64,000 nt of DNA from Streptomyces sp. CB00455. GTDB lineage: Bacteria > Actinomycetota > Actinomycetes > Streptomycetales > Streptomycetaceae. The DNA lies in the NCBI RefSeq assembly GCF_001905445.1, contig NZ_LIVQ01000004.1:191462-255461 (forward strand). The letters are read 5' to 3'. The translations under genes were made by a program, and so were the position numbers. Below are positions 41,929-55,254 of this stretch, one piece after another (position 1 is the stretch's first letter; each line of letters begins with the position of its first letter). Below the pieces are notes generated by a model that searched no databases, was not told the DNA's origin, and worked only from the letters and a program-made list of their open reading frames with translations.

Positions 41929-42285
41929 TCGGGGGCTCCAGAGAATGAATCGTTGTGGCGGGACATCGCCTGGCTGTCACCGTGCGCCCACGAGGAAACT
42001 CGCGTGTTCGCCCGAGTGGACACCGCTAAATGATCACTAAGAGTGACCTTCGCCCATCGGTAGGCAGGCGGCAGCAGCCATCGACAACTCGACCTCGTTA
42101 CGGTACGCGCGGCTACGCCATCCGGTCAAACCGAGGCGGCGCTGCCCCACACTGTGCACAGGCTGTGGACAACGACTTGAACCGTACCCGCTGGCCTGAC
42201 TACCGTTGTCCGACCCCGGATTTTTTGTCCCGACCGTCCCAAAGAACCACACATTCGTGGGACCCCCTGTGAGAGAGCGTGCTCT
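41929..42285. promoter_or_regulatory. rpmH-dnaA divergent promoter region
   Basis: 357 bases with no gene. It carries the divergent promoters of rpmH (minus) and dnaA (plus). A DnaA box and a plausible dnaA promoter are listed separately. Confidence 0.7.
42164..42206 (+). promoter_or_regulatory. dnaA promoter with DnaA box
   Basis: TGTGGACAA (42164-42172, consensus DnaA box) abuts a candidate -35 TTGAAC (42177-42182), followed by 18 bp and a -10-like TACCGT (42201-42206). A second weak box-like TTGTCCGAC overlaps the -10. The geometry suits DnaA autorepression, which is documented for Streptomyces dnaA. Confidence 0.6.
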
Positions 42286-44085
42286 GTGGCTGACGTACCT
42301 GCCGATCTTGCCGCAGTGTGGCCAAGGGTGCTCGAAAAGCTCCTCGGGGAGGGACAGCCGGGCATCGAGCCCAAGGACAAGCAGTGGGTCGAGCGGTGCC
42401 AGCCCCTGGCACTCGTCGCCGACACCGCACTGCTGGCCGTCCCCAACGAGTGGGGCAAACGCGTCCTCGAAGGCCGGCTCGCACCGCTGATCAGCGACGC
42501 GCTCAGCCGGGAATGCGGCCGTCCCATCCGGATCGCCATCACCGTGGACGATTCGGCCGGCGAGCCCGCGCCCCCCGCCCCGCCCGTCCAGCAGGGCGGC
42601 TACGAGCCGTACGGGGGCCAGCGCCCGGGCGGCGGCGCCTCCGACGACCAGCTGCCGAGCGCCCGTCCCGCCTACCCGGACTACCAGCAGCCGCGCTCCG
42701 AGCCCGGGGCCTGGCCCCGCGGTGGCCAGCAGGACGACTACGGCTGGCAGCAACCGCGCCTCGGCGGCTTCCCCGACCGCGACCCGTACGCCTCCCCGCA
42801 GCCGAACTACCTGCAGTCCGAGCCCTCCGGCTACGACCAGGGCTCCTACGAGCAGCAGAAGTACGAGCAGGCCCCCTACGACTCCCAGCAGTCGCACCAG
42901 GGCCACCAGAGCCGCCAGTCACACCAATCGCACCAGTACGAGCAGCAGAAGTACGAACAACAGCAGTACGACCAGCAGGCGCCGCGCCAGGCCCCCGGCC
43001 GGCCCGCCGCCCCGGCCCCGTCCGGCGGTTCCACCTCCGGTCCGCTGGAGCCGACCGCCCGCCTGAACCCGAAGTACCTCTTCGACACCTTCGTCATCGG
43101 CGCCTCCAACCGCTTCGCGCACGCCGCCGCGGTGGCCGTCGCCGAAGCGCCCGCGAAGGCCTACAACCCCCTCTTCATCTACGGGGAGTCGGGGCTCGGC
43201 AAGACGCACCTGCTGCACGCCATCGGGCACTACGCGCGGAGCCTCTATCCCGGCACCCGGGTGCGGTACGTGAGCTCGGAGGAGTTCACCAACGAGTTCA
43301 TCAACTCCATCCGCGACGGCAAGGGCGACGCCTTCCGCAAGCGCTACCGCGAGATGGACATCCTGCTCGTCGACGACATCCAGTTCCTCGCGAGCAAGGA
43401 GTCGACGCAGGAGGAGTTCTTCCACACCTTCAACACCCTCCACAACGCCAACAAGCAGATCGTGCTCTCCTCCGACCGGCCGCCCAAGCAGCTCGTCACC
43501 CTGGAGGACCGGCTCCGCAATCGCTTCGAGTGGGGCCTGATCACCGACGTCCAGCCGCCCGAGCTGGAGACCCGCATCGCGATCCTGCGCAAGAAGGCAG
43601 TCCAGGAGCAGCTCAACGCCCCGCCGGAGGTGCTGGAGTTCATCGCCTCCCGCATCTCGCGCAACATCCGCGAGCTGGAGGGGGCGCTGATCCGGGTCAC
43701 GGCCTTCGCGAGCCTCAACCGGCAGCCGGTCGACCTGGGCCTGACCGAGGACGTCCTCAAGAACCTCATCCCGGGCGGCGAGGACAGCGCCCCGGAGATC
43801 ACGGCCTCCGACATCATGGCGGCCACCGCCGACTACTTCGGGCTCACCGTGGACGACCTGTGCGGCTCCTCGCGCAGCCGGGTCCTGGTCACCGCCCGGC
43901 AGATCGCCATGTACCTGTGCCGGGAGCTCACCGACCTGTCCCTCCCCAAGATCGGGGCACAGTTCGGCGGCCGCGACCACACCACCGTGATGCACGCCGA
44001 CCGCAAGATCCGCGCACTGATGGCCGAGCGGCGCTCCATCTACAACCAGGTCACCGAGCTCACCAACCGCATCAAGAACGCCTGA
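42286..44085 (+). CDS. dnaA: Chromosomal replication initiator DnaA
   Basis: 599 residues, longer than E. coli DnaA because of a Gln/Tyr/Ser/Pro-rich domain II (about 90-265). Domain I occupies 1-85. AAA+ domain III holds Walker A G-E-S-G-L-G-K-T-H (near 298) and I-L-L-V-D-D-I-Q-F-L (near 360). Domain IV ends with the box-binding signature G-G-R-D-H-T-T-V-M-H. It binds the boxes at oriC just downstream and melts the origin. GTG start. Confidence 0.97.
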   Translation: MADVPADLAAVWPRVLEKLLGEGQPGIEPKDKQWVERCQPLALVADTALLAVPNEWGKRVLEGRLAPLISDALSRECGRPIRIAITVDDSAGEPAPPAPPVQQGGYEPYGGQRPGGGASDDQLPSARPAYPDYQQPRSEPGAWPRGGQQDDYGWQQPRLGGFPDRDPYASPQPNYLQSEPSGYDQGSYEQQKYEQAPYDSQQSHQGHQSRQSHQSHQYEQQKYEQQQYDQQAPRQAPGRPAAPAPSGGSTSGPLEPTARLNPKYLFDTFVIGASNRFAHAAAVAVAEAPAKAYNPLFIYGESGLGKTHLLHAIGHYARSLYPGTRVRYVSSEEFTNEFINSIRDGKGDAFRKRYREMDILLVDDIQFLASKESTQEEFFHTFNTLHNANKQIVLSSDRPPKQLVTLEDRLRNRFEWGLITDVQPPELETRIAILRKKAVQEQLNAPPEVLEFIASRISRNIRELEGALIRVTAFASLNRQPVDLGLTEDVLKNLIPGGEDSAPEITASDIMAATADYFGLTVDDLCGSSRSRVLVTARQIAMYLCRELTDLSLPKIGAQFGGRDHTTVMHADRKIRALMAERRSIYNQVTELTNRIKNA

Positions 44086-44143
44086 GCCTGCCGCCCGGGA
44101 GAACCGGGAAGGGCCCCGACGGGGCTCCTTGAAACGCGATCAG

Positions 44144-44175
44144 AGGGCGCTCCCGGAGCACACCGGGGGCGCCCT
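44144..44175 (+). terminator. dnaA terminator
   Basis: A 13-bp stem with one G-U pair (AGGGCGCTCCCGG and partner), 6-nt loop, then TCTTCGTTCG. Confidence 0.7.
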
Positions 44176-44226
44176 TCTTCGTTCGCGCGCCCCTGACCTG
44201 TTCGAATACGCCCCCGCAGGAGCAAG

Positions 44227-44736
44227 TCATCCACAGATTCGGGGACTTTCTTCCGTCCACACCCTGGGGACGGGTGGCGTCACCCACAATCTGTCCACAG
44301 GCGTGCGGGGTGATGTTCCATCAGGGCTGGTCAGCCCCCTGTGGAATTGTGCGCAAGTGTCATCCACAGGCTGTGGACAAATATTTCCTCCACAGGGCTG
44401 TCCCCTACGTTGTCCACGGGCTGCCCACAGGTTCGGCGCTCCTGTGCACAGGATCCGGGGTCTTCTCCACACCCTTGTCCACTGTTCGGCAACGCGCCAC
44501 CCCCTCTCACCGCCCCGAGTGAAAGCGGTCACACGGATGTAGACGTTTGGGTTGTGGGGAACCCGGGAAAAGCTGGGGACACACCTGTGGAGTAGTGGGG
44601 GTCGTCTGGGGACGGCCTGTGCAGAACTTTTCGTTCTCCACAGAGTCACCGTGTTGTCCACCGGTGCCACCCACAGGGTGTGGGGATAAAAAACGCGGGC
44701 TGACCTGGCCAAACGACGTTATCCACTGTATCCACA
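44227..44736. other. Origin of replication oriC
   Basis: A dense array of at least 15 DnaA-box-like 9-mers between dnaA and dnaN, in both orientations. Examples: TGTGGACAA 44372-44380 (perfect), TTGTCCACG 44410-44418, TTGTCCACT 44475-44483, TTGTCCACC 44654-44662, TTATCCACT 44719-44727, and the weaker TCATCCACA, TTCTCCACA, CTGTCCACA, CTGCCCACA and TGTGGGGAT. Most match one of the two Streptomyces consensus forms with one or two changes. AT-richer tracts (ATATTT at about 44381-44386, GATAAAAAA at about 44685-44693) could melt. Streptomyces oriC in this position is established. Confidence 0.95.
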
Positions 44737-44961
44737 GGCCCTACTACTACCTCCATAGAGAGTGAGGCCGGTTTCGGTTTTCAAGCAGGCCCTGTGCACA
44801 ACTCGGCGGGAAGCCTCACCGACGCCTCGCCCCCGACTTGACCGCCGACCGCAGCGACTGTCGGCGCCGTACGTCAGACTGGTCCCCGGCATCGGTCGAG
44901 GCATCGACGAGCCGACGACGAAGGCCGGCAGACGAGCGAGCAACAGCAGGAGGCGGTTCCG

Positions 44962-46092
44962 GTGAAGATCCGGGTGGAGCGCGACGTACTCGCGGAGGCG
45001 GTGGCCTGGGCAGCCCGCAGCCTCCCGGCCCGGCCGCCGGTGCCCGTCCTCGCGGGCCTGCTGCTGAAGGCCGAGGAGGGCACGCTGAGCCTCTCCGGCT
45101 TCGACTATGAGGTCTCGGCCCGCGTCTCGGTCGAGGCGGACGTCGAGGAGGACGGCACCGTCCTGGTCTCCGGCCGGCTGCTCGCCGACATCTGCCGCGC
45201 GCTCCCCAACCGCCCGGTGGAGATTTCCACAGACGGTGTACGGGCGACCGTGGTCTGCGGCTCCTCGCGGTTCACACTCCACACCCTGCCTGTGGAGGAG
45301 TACCCGGCGCTGCCGCAGATGCCGACCGCGACCGGCACCGTGCCCGGTGAGGTCTTCGCCTCCGCCGCCGCCCAGGTCGCCATCGCCGCCGGCCGCGACG
45401 ACACGCTGCCCGTGCTCACCGGCGTCCGCATCGAGATCGAGGGCGACCGCGTCACCCTGGCCTCCACCGACCGCTACCGCTTCGCGGTCCGAGAGTTCCT
45501 GTGGAAGCCGGAGAACCCGGACGCCTCCGCCGTGGCCCTGGTGCCCGCCAAGACGCTCCTGGACACCGCCAAGTCCCTGACCAGCGGTGACACCGTCACC
45601 CTGGCGCTGTCGGGCTCCGGCGCCGGCGAGGGCCTCATCGGCTTCGAGGGCGCCGGCCGCCGCACCACCACCCGCCTCCTCGAAGGCGACCTGCCGAAGT
45701 ACCGCACGCTCTTCCCGACGGAGTTCAACTCCATCGCCGTGATCGAGACCGCCCCGTTCGTCGAGGCCGTCAAGCGCGTGGCCCTGGTCGCCGAGCGCAA
45801 CACCCCGGTCCGCCTGAGCTTCGAGCAGGGCGTGCTCATCCTGGAAGCCGGTTCCAGCGACGACGCACAGGCTGTGGAGCGGGTCGACGCCAAGCTGGAG
45901 GGTGACGACATCTCGATCGCCTTCAACCCGACCTTCCTGCTCGACGGGCTGAGCGCGATCGACTCGCCCGCCGCCCAGCTCAGCTTCACCACCTCGACCA
46001 AGCCCGCACTGCTCAGCGGGCGCCCGGCGGTCGATGCCGAAGCGGACGAGGCGTACAAGTACCTGATCATGCCGGTGCGTCTCTCCGGTTGA
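44962..46092 (+). CDS. dnaN: DNA polymerase III beta subunit (sliding clamp)
   Basis: 376 residues with three tandem clamp domains. N-terminal M-K-I-R-V-E-R-D-V-L-A-E-A-V-A-W-A, typical of actinobacterial beta clamps; C-terminal end Y-L-I-M-P-V-R-L. The dimeric ring tethers polymerase to DNA. GTG start with GGAGGCGG upstream. Confidence 0.97.
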   Translation: MKIRVERDVLAEAVAWAARSLPARPPVPVLAGLLLKAEEGTLSLSGFDYEVSARVSVEADVEEDGTVLVSGRLLADICRALPNRPVEISTDGVRATVVCGSSRFTLHTLPVEEYPALPQMPTATGTVPGEVFASAAAQVAIAAGRDDTLPVLTGVRIEIEGDRVTLASTDRYRFAVREFLWKPENPDASAVALVPAKTLLDTAKSLTSGDTVTLALSGSGAGEGLIGFEGAGRRTTTRLLEGDLPKYRTLFPTEFNSIAVIETAPFVEAVKRVALVAERNTPVRLSFEQGVLILEAGSSDDAQAVERVDAKLEGDDISIAFNPTFLLDGLSAIDSPAAQLSFTTSTKPALLSGRPAVDAEADEAYKYLIMPVRLSG

Positions 46093-46101
46093 TTCTTCGC
46101 A

Positions 46102-46142
46102 GGTCAGGCCCGGTTTCCCGTCCCGCGGGGCCGGGCCTGACC
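46102..46142 (+). terminator. dnaN terminator
   Basis: A 12-bp perfect stem (GGTCAGGCCCGG and complement) with a 17-nt loop, just after dnaN. Confidence 0.6.
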
Positions 46143-46280
46143 GTCTTCTGCCGATGGTCGGGGCAACGCGTGCCCCGTGGCGCCCGGCGGGCCCGCCCGG
46201 CGTAGGCTCGGGGCCTGGGACGTCCTCCAGGAAGCAGGAGGCCCCGTCAAAGACGGCCACAACGCTTAAGGAACCACCTG

Positions 46281-47156
46281 ATGGAGCTTGGTCTCGTCGG
46301 TCTCGGCAAGATGGGCGGCAACATGCGCGAGCGCATCCGCCGCGCAGGCCACACCGTCATCGGATACGACCGCAACAAGGACCTCGCAGATGTCCACAGC
46401 CTGCGGGAACTTGTGGACAGCCTGCAGGCCCCCCGCGTGGTCTGGGTCATGGTCCCGGCCGGGGCGGCGACCCAGTCCACCATCGACGAGCTGGGAGAGC
46501 TGCTCTCGATCGGCGACGTCGTCGTCGACGGCGGCAACTCCCGCTGGACCGATGACGAGAAGCACGCCGCGGAGCTGGCGGCCAAGGGCATCGGCTTCGT
46601 CGACTGCGGGGTCTCCGGCGGAGTCTGGGGCCTGGAGAACGGCTACGCACTCATGTACGGCGGCGCCAAGGACCACGTGGCACGCGTCCAGCCCGTCTTC
46701 GACGCCCTCAAGCCGGAGGGCGAGTTCGGCTCCGTACACGCGGGCAAGGTCGGCGCCGGCCACTTCGCGAAGATGGTCCACAACGGCATCGAGTACGCCA
46801 TGATGCAGGCCTACGCCGAGGGCTGGGAGCTCCTGGAGAAGGTGGACTCGGTCACCGACGTCCGCGAGGTCTTCCGCTCCTGGCAGGAGGGCACCGTCAT
46901 CCGCTCCTGGCTGCTCGACCTCGCCGTGAACGCCCTCGACGGCGACGAGCACTTGGAGCAGCTGAAGGGCTTCGCGCAGGACTCGGGCGAGGGCCGCTGG
47001 ACGGTGGAGGCGGCGATCGACAACGCCGTGCCGCTGCCCGCGATCACCGCCTCGCTGTTCGCGCGCTTCGCCTCGCGCCAGGACGACTCCCCCCAGATGA
47101 AGATGATCGCCGCGCTGCGCAACCAGTTCGGCGGCCACGCGGTCGAGAAGAACTAG
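46281..47156 (+). CDS. gnd: 6-phosphogluconate dehydrogenase (decarboxylating), short form
   Basis: 291 residues, the short GndA/YqeC-like form. N-terminal NAD(P)-binding M-E-L-G-L-V-G-L-G-K-M-G; G-V-S-G-G-V-W-G and H-N-G-I-E-Y-A-M-M-Q are substrate/catalytic segments. It oxidises 6-phosphogluconate to ribulose 5-phosphate and CO2. Placed between dnaN and recF, as in other Streptomyces. Confidence 0.93.
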   Translation: MELGLVGLGKMGGNMRERIRRAGHTVIGYDRNKDLADVHSLRELVDSLQAPRVVWVMVPAGAATQSTIDELGELLSIGDVVVDGGNSRWTDDEKHAAELAAKGIGFVDCGVSGGVWGLENGYALMYGGAKDHVARVQPVFDALKPEGEFGSVHAGKVGAGHFAKMVHNGIEYAMMQAYAEGWELLEKVDSVTDVREVFRSWQEGTVIRSWLLDLAVNALDGDEHLEQLKGFAQDSGEGRWTVEAAIDNAVPLPAITASLFARFASRQDDSPQMKMIAALRNQFGGHAVEKN

Positions 47157-47232
47157 CAGTCACGGCCGCGGCTCGCAGCAGCCGCGGAGCACCACGAAGA
47201 GCAGCAAGGAAGCCGGGGGAGGTCGGCGCCGC

Positions 47233-48369
47233 ATGCACGTTTCGCATCTCTCGCTGGCCGACTTCCGCTCGTACGCCCGGGCCGAGGTCGCCCTCGACCC
47301 GGGCGTCACCGCCTTCGTGGGCCCCAACGGCCAGGGCAAGACCAACCTCGTCGAGGCGATCGGCTACCTGGCCACGCTGGGCAGCCACCGGGTGTCCTCC
47401 GACGCCCCCCTCGTGCGGATGGGCGCGGACCGGGCGGTCATCCGCGCCGCCGTCACCCAGGGCGAACGCAGTCAGCTGGTCGAGCTGGAGCTGAACCCGG
47501 GACGGGCCAACCGCGCCCGGATCAACCGCTCCTCGCAGGTCAGGCCGCGCGACGTGCTGGGGATCGTACGGACGGTGCTGTTCGCGCCGGAGGACCTGGC
47601 CCTGGTGAAGGGCGACCCCGGTGAGCGGCGCCGGTTCCTGGACGAACTCGTCACCGCGCGCTCCCCGCGGATGGCCGCAGTCCGCTCCGACTACGAGCGG
47701 GTGCTGAAGCAGCGCAACACCCTGCTGAAGTCGGCGGCGATGGCGCGCCGGCACGGCGGGCGCTCCATGGACCTGTCGACCCTCGACGTGTGGGACCAGC
47801 ATCTCGCGCGCGCGGGCGCGGAGCTGCTGGCGCAGCGGCTGGACCTGATCGCGACGCTGCTGCCGCTGGCGGACAAAGCGTACGAGCAGCTCGCGCCCGG
47901 CGGCGGCCCGCTGGGCCTCGCCTACAGGTCGTCGGCGGGGGAGGCGGTGGACAGCGGAGCGGCGCGCACCCGTGAAGCGGTGTACGAGGTGCTGCTGGAC
48001 GCCCTGTCGCAGGTGCGCAAGCAGGAGATCGAGCGGGGCGTGACCCTGGTCGGCCCGCACCGCGACGACGTGCTGCTGCGCCTGGGCGAGATGCCGGCGA
48101 AGGGGTACGCGAGCCACGGCGAGTCCTGGTCGTACGCGCTGGCCCTGCGGCTGGCCTCGTACGAGCTGCTGCGCTCGGAGGGCGCCGAGCCGGTGCTCGT
48201 CCTGGACGACGTCTTCGCGGAACTGGACGCGCGGCGCCGGGAGCGGCTGGCCGAGCTGGTGGCGCCGGGCGAGCAGGTCCTGGTGACGGCCGCGGTGGAG
48301 GATGACGTTCCGGGAGTGCTGGTGGGGGCGCGGTTCGGGGTGTCCGGTGGTGAGGTGACCCGGCTGTGA
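47233..48369 (+). CDS. recF: DNA replication and repair protein RecF
   Basis: 378 residues. SMC-like ATPase: Walker A G-P-N-G-Q-G-K-T (30-37), signature segment E-S-W-S-Y-A-L-A-L-R, Walker B V-L-V-L-D-D-V-F-A-E-L-D. Loads RecA at gaps with RecO and RecR. Its stop overlaps the next gene by 4 bases (GTGA). Confidence 0.96.
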   Translation: MHVSHLSLADFRSYARAEVALDPGVTAFVGPNGQGKTNLVEAIGYLATLGSHRVSSDAPLVRMGADRAVIRAAVTQGERSQLVELELNPGRANRARINRSSQVRPRDVLGIVRTVLFAPEDLALVKGDPGERRRFLDELVTARSPRMAAVRSDYERVLKQRNTLLKSAAMARRHGGRSMDLSTLDVWDQHLARAGAELLAQRLDLIATLLPLADKAYEQLAPGGGPLGLAYRSSAGEAVDSGAARTREAVYEVLLDALSQVRKQEIERGVTLVGPHRDDVLLRLGEMPAKGYASHGESWSYALALRLASYELLRSEGAEPVLVLDDVFAELDARRRERLAELVAPGEQVLVTAAVEDDVPGVLVGARFGVSGGEVTRL

Positions 48370-48893
48370 GCGATCAGGACAACGAACCGCGCAAGGCCCC
48401 GGAGCCCTCGGGGGTGGATCTGGCGCGGCAGGCGCTGGCAGCGGCGCGGGAGCAGGCACGGGCCCGTGGCAACGCGGCGGCCGGCAGGAAGCGCCAGCAG
48501 CATCCGGGACTGCGCTCGGGCGCCCGTGCGGACGGCCGGGACCCGATGCCGCTGATGGCGGCGCTGGACCGGCTGCGTACCGAGCGCGGCTGGGAGATGC
48601 CGATGGCGGTGGCGGGCGTGATGGAGCGCTGGCCGGAGATCGTCGGCCCGGAGATCGCGGCCCATTGTGAACCGGAACGCTACGAGGACCGTGAACTGGT
48701 CGTGCGGTGCGATTCCTCGGCCTGGGCGGCGCAGCTGAAGCTGCTGGCTCCGCAGCTGGTGGCGCGGCTCAACGCGGACCTGGGGCAGGGCACCGTACGC
48801 ATGATCAAGGTGCAGGGTCCGGGCGGGCGGCCGAAGCGGTACGGGGCGTGGCGGGCGCCGGGCAGTACGGGACCCGGGGACACCTACGGCTGA
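48366..48893 (+). CDS. dciA: DUF721 protein, probable replicative-helicase loader DciA
   Basis: 175 residues. The N-terminal 60 residues are basic, Ala/Arg-rich and disordered. The DUF721 fold (about 60-145) has W-P-E-I-V-G-P-E-I-A-A-H and W-A-A-Q-L-K-L-L-A-P-Q-L. DUF721 corresponds to DciA, the ancestral DnaB-helicase operator of bacteria without DnaC or DnaI. Its position between recF and gyrB is conserved in actinobacteria. It overlaps recF by 4 bases. The loader role is inferred from the family. Confidence 0.9.
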   Translation: MSDQDNEPRKAPEPSGVDLARQALAAAREQARARGNAAAGRKRQQHPGLRSGARADGRDPMPLMAALDRLRTERGWEMPMAVAGVMERWPEIVGPEIAAHCEPERYEDRELVVRCDSSAWAAQLKLLAPQLVARLNADLGQGTVRMIKVQGPGGRPKRYGAWRAPGSTGPGDTYG

Positions 48894-49382
48894 GCCGGCC
48901 TCCGGAGCCGGGACGACGGGGGCGGGCCACTGCCACGGGCTGCGGCCGGCCGGTCCGCGTGCCCGTCCGCGTGCCCATCCGCCGGGCCGTCCGCGAGCCC
49001 GTCCGCGTGCCCGTCCACACCGCCGGACGCGGTGGCGAGGAAGGCTCCGGGCCCCCGTCGGCGGCGGTCCGCGGGTGGCGTCCCTCACGGTAGCGGGAGG
49101 TTGACAGGCCGAAGCGCTGGGTGCCCGTGTGAGCCTCTTTGAGCCCCGTCCCGGATATGGGGAGTCGGAAGGTGCGGGTTCAGGGCGGCACATGCGGACT
49201 CAGGTACCCGCAAACCCCCATTCATGTCAGTGGTACCGGTAGACTGGAGGGAATCCCGCTCAATCGCGGGATCCGGTCGGCTCCACACCGGCCAGGCAGA
49301 CAACGCAGATCGACGCGGCCGCTCCCGCCGGTGCACACGCTGGTCCGGGGTACGGGCTGCGCTGTGCCAGAGAGGGCGCTTC
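48894..49382. promoter_or_regulatory. dciA-gyrB intergenic region
   Basis: 489 bases without a convincing gene. A 12-bp tandem repeat block (48953-49024) sits in its first part. Nearer gyrB, TAGACT (49240-49245) looks like a -10 element, and a 7-bp hairpin (49253-49272) could form at the start of the leader. A small open frame from 48707 has no recognisable product. Confidence 0.5.
48953..49024. repeat. 12-bp tandem repeat, six units
   Basis: Six consecutive 12-mers based on GTCCGCGTGCCC: units 1, 2 and 5 are identical, 4 has one change, 3 and 6 are more divergent. Confidence 0.75.
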
Positions 49383-51383
<2,001 letters not shown>

Positions 51384-51424
51384 GTCGGCTCAGCTGACCG
51401 CCCTGAAAGGACTTCTGACCAGCA

Positions 51425-54055
<2,631 letters not shown>

Positions 54056-54058
54056 GTC

Positions 54059-54697
54059 GTGAGTGGAGCCACGGGCGCCGGACCGGCCAAGACTGGAGCG
54101 AATGGTGCCCGTGGCCCCGCCGCGGACTCCCAGGGGGGAACCGTGACGGATACCCGAGGACCGCAGCCGCAGCAGGCGGCAGCTGCGGGGACCGGTCAGG
54201 ACCAGGCCGCACAGGCGTACCAGCCGCCGCAGGCGTACGCGACACCCCAGGGCGCCGGGGCGCCGCGGGGCGGCCCGGCCGGCGGTGCGCAGCGCAAGCC
54301 GCGCGTGGGGGCCCGTACGGCGCCCAGGACGCGCAAGGCGCGGCTGCGGGTGGCCAAGGCCGACCCCTGGTCGGTGATGAAGGTCAGCTTCCTTCTGTCG
54401 ATCGCGCTGGGCGTCTGCACGATCGTGGCGGCGGTGGTGCTGTGGATGGTCATGGACGCGATGGGCGTCTTCTCGACCGTCGGCGGCACGATCAGCGAGG
54501 CGACCGGCTCGAACGAGAGCAACGGCTTCGACCTCCAGTCGTTCCTGTCGCTGCCCCGCGTACTGATCTTCACGTCGGTGATCGCGGTCATCGACGTGGT
54601 GCTGGCGACGGCCCTGGCGACCCTCGGCGCGTTCATCTACAACTTGTCGGCGGGCTTCGTCGGCGGTGTGGAGCTGACGCTCGCCGAGGACGAGTGA
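54059..54697 (+). CDS. DUF3566-domain membrane protein
   Basis: 212 residues. The first 95 residues are Gly/Ala/Gln/Pro-rich and disordered; two membrane helices (about 105-130 and 165-190) belong to the DUF3566 domain. Starts 3 bp after gyrA and is probably co-transcribed with it. The same arrangement occurs in mycobacteria. Function unknown. The GTG at 54059 lies after AGGAGTAA, which overlaps the gyrA end. Confidence 0.87.
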   Translation: MSGATGAGPAKTGANGARGPAADSQGGTVTDTRGPQPQQAAAAGTGQDQAAQAYQPPQAYATPQGAGAPRGGPAGGAQRKPRVGARTAPRTRKARLRVAKADPWSVMKVSFLLSIALGVCTIVAAVVLWMVMDAMGVFSTVGGTISEATGSNESNGFDLQSFLSLPRVLIFTSVIAVIDVVLATALATLGAFIYNLSAGFVGGVELTLAEDE

Positions 54698-54780
54698 CCT
54701 GCGCAGACGCTCGTCAGGAACCGATTTTGGACCTCCCGGGTCTGTGCGCTAACCTTCAGGAGTCAGCGCGCAGCGCGGAT

Positions 54781-54854
54781 GGGGCTATAGCTCAGTTGGT
54801 TAGAGCGCATCCCTGATAAGGATGAGGCCACAGGTTCAAATCCTGTTAGCCCCA
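54781..54854 (+). tRNA. tRNA-Ile (GAT)
   Basis: 74-nt cloverleaf: 7-bp acceptor GGGGCTA/TAGCCCC, A discriminator, no encoded CCA. Anticodon GAT at 54815-54817, T-loop TTCAAAT. The gyrA-proximal tRNA-Ile is typical of actinobacteria. Confidence 0.97.
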
Positions 54855-54862
54855 CAGTGTCG

Positions 54863-54893
54863 AAGACCCCCAGGCCCAAGGCCTGGGGGTCTT
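54863..54893 (+). terminator. Terminator of tRNA-Ile
   Basis: A 14-bp perfect stem (AAGACCCCCAGGCC and complement) with loop CAA, then T residues. Confidence 0.85.
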
Positions 54894-54999
54894 TGTCGTC
54901 CGGGCAGTTGGCGGCCTCCCAGGTCACCGATCGGTATCGGTCGGTGTGTATTGTTGGGCGCCAGAAGTCCCCTACGTCAACGAAAGACGAGGTCGCGCG

Positions 55000-55134
55000 G
55001 TGAAGAAGCTGCTCCTGGTCGCACTGGCCGCCATCGGCGGGCTCCTCGTGTACCGCCAGATCCAGGCGGACCGCGCCGAGCAGGACCTGTGGACGGAGGC
55101 AACCGACTCCGTGCCTTCTGGTTCCGGTGTGTGA
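55000..55134 (+). CDS. DLW-39 family miniprotein
   Basis: 44 residues. One membrane/signal-like helix (2-19) is followed by a hydrophilic tail with E-Q-D-L-W-T-E-A, the D-L-W motif that names the actinobacterial DLW-39 family. GTG start about 9 nt after the GAGG of GACGAGGTC. Lies downstream of tRNA-Ile in the same place as in other actinobacteria. Function unknown. Confidence 0.82.
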   Translation: MKKLLLVALAAIGGLLVYRQIQADRAEQDLWTEATDSVPSGSGV

Positions 55135-55254
55135 GACCCAAGGCTGATCGCATGAAGCCCCGGCTGCCGCTGCTGCCGGGGCTTTGTGCTGTTCTGTGAC
55201 AAAAAGTTGCATTGCGCAAAGACGTGGCGTGCGCGAGCGAAACTCGGGGTGGGC

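Larger units (their letters stand above)
44086..44961. other. dnaA-dnaN intergenic region
   Basis: 876 bases without a protein gene: the dnaA terminator, oriC, and the dnaN promoter/leader (about 44741-44961). Open frames here are very short and not conserved in form. Confidence 0.85.

Noticed and set aside
46412..46420. TGTGGACAG in gnd resembling a DnaA box
   Set aside because: Isolated, one mismatch, inside a coding region, with no second strong box nearby; not called.
48707..49093. Open frame with V-P-V-R-V-P repeats overlapping the end of dciA
   Set aside because: It overlaps dciA in another frame, has no ribosome-binding site, and its composition is just the translated 12-bp repeat.
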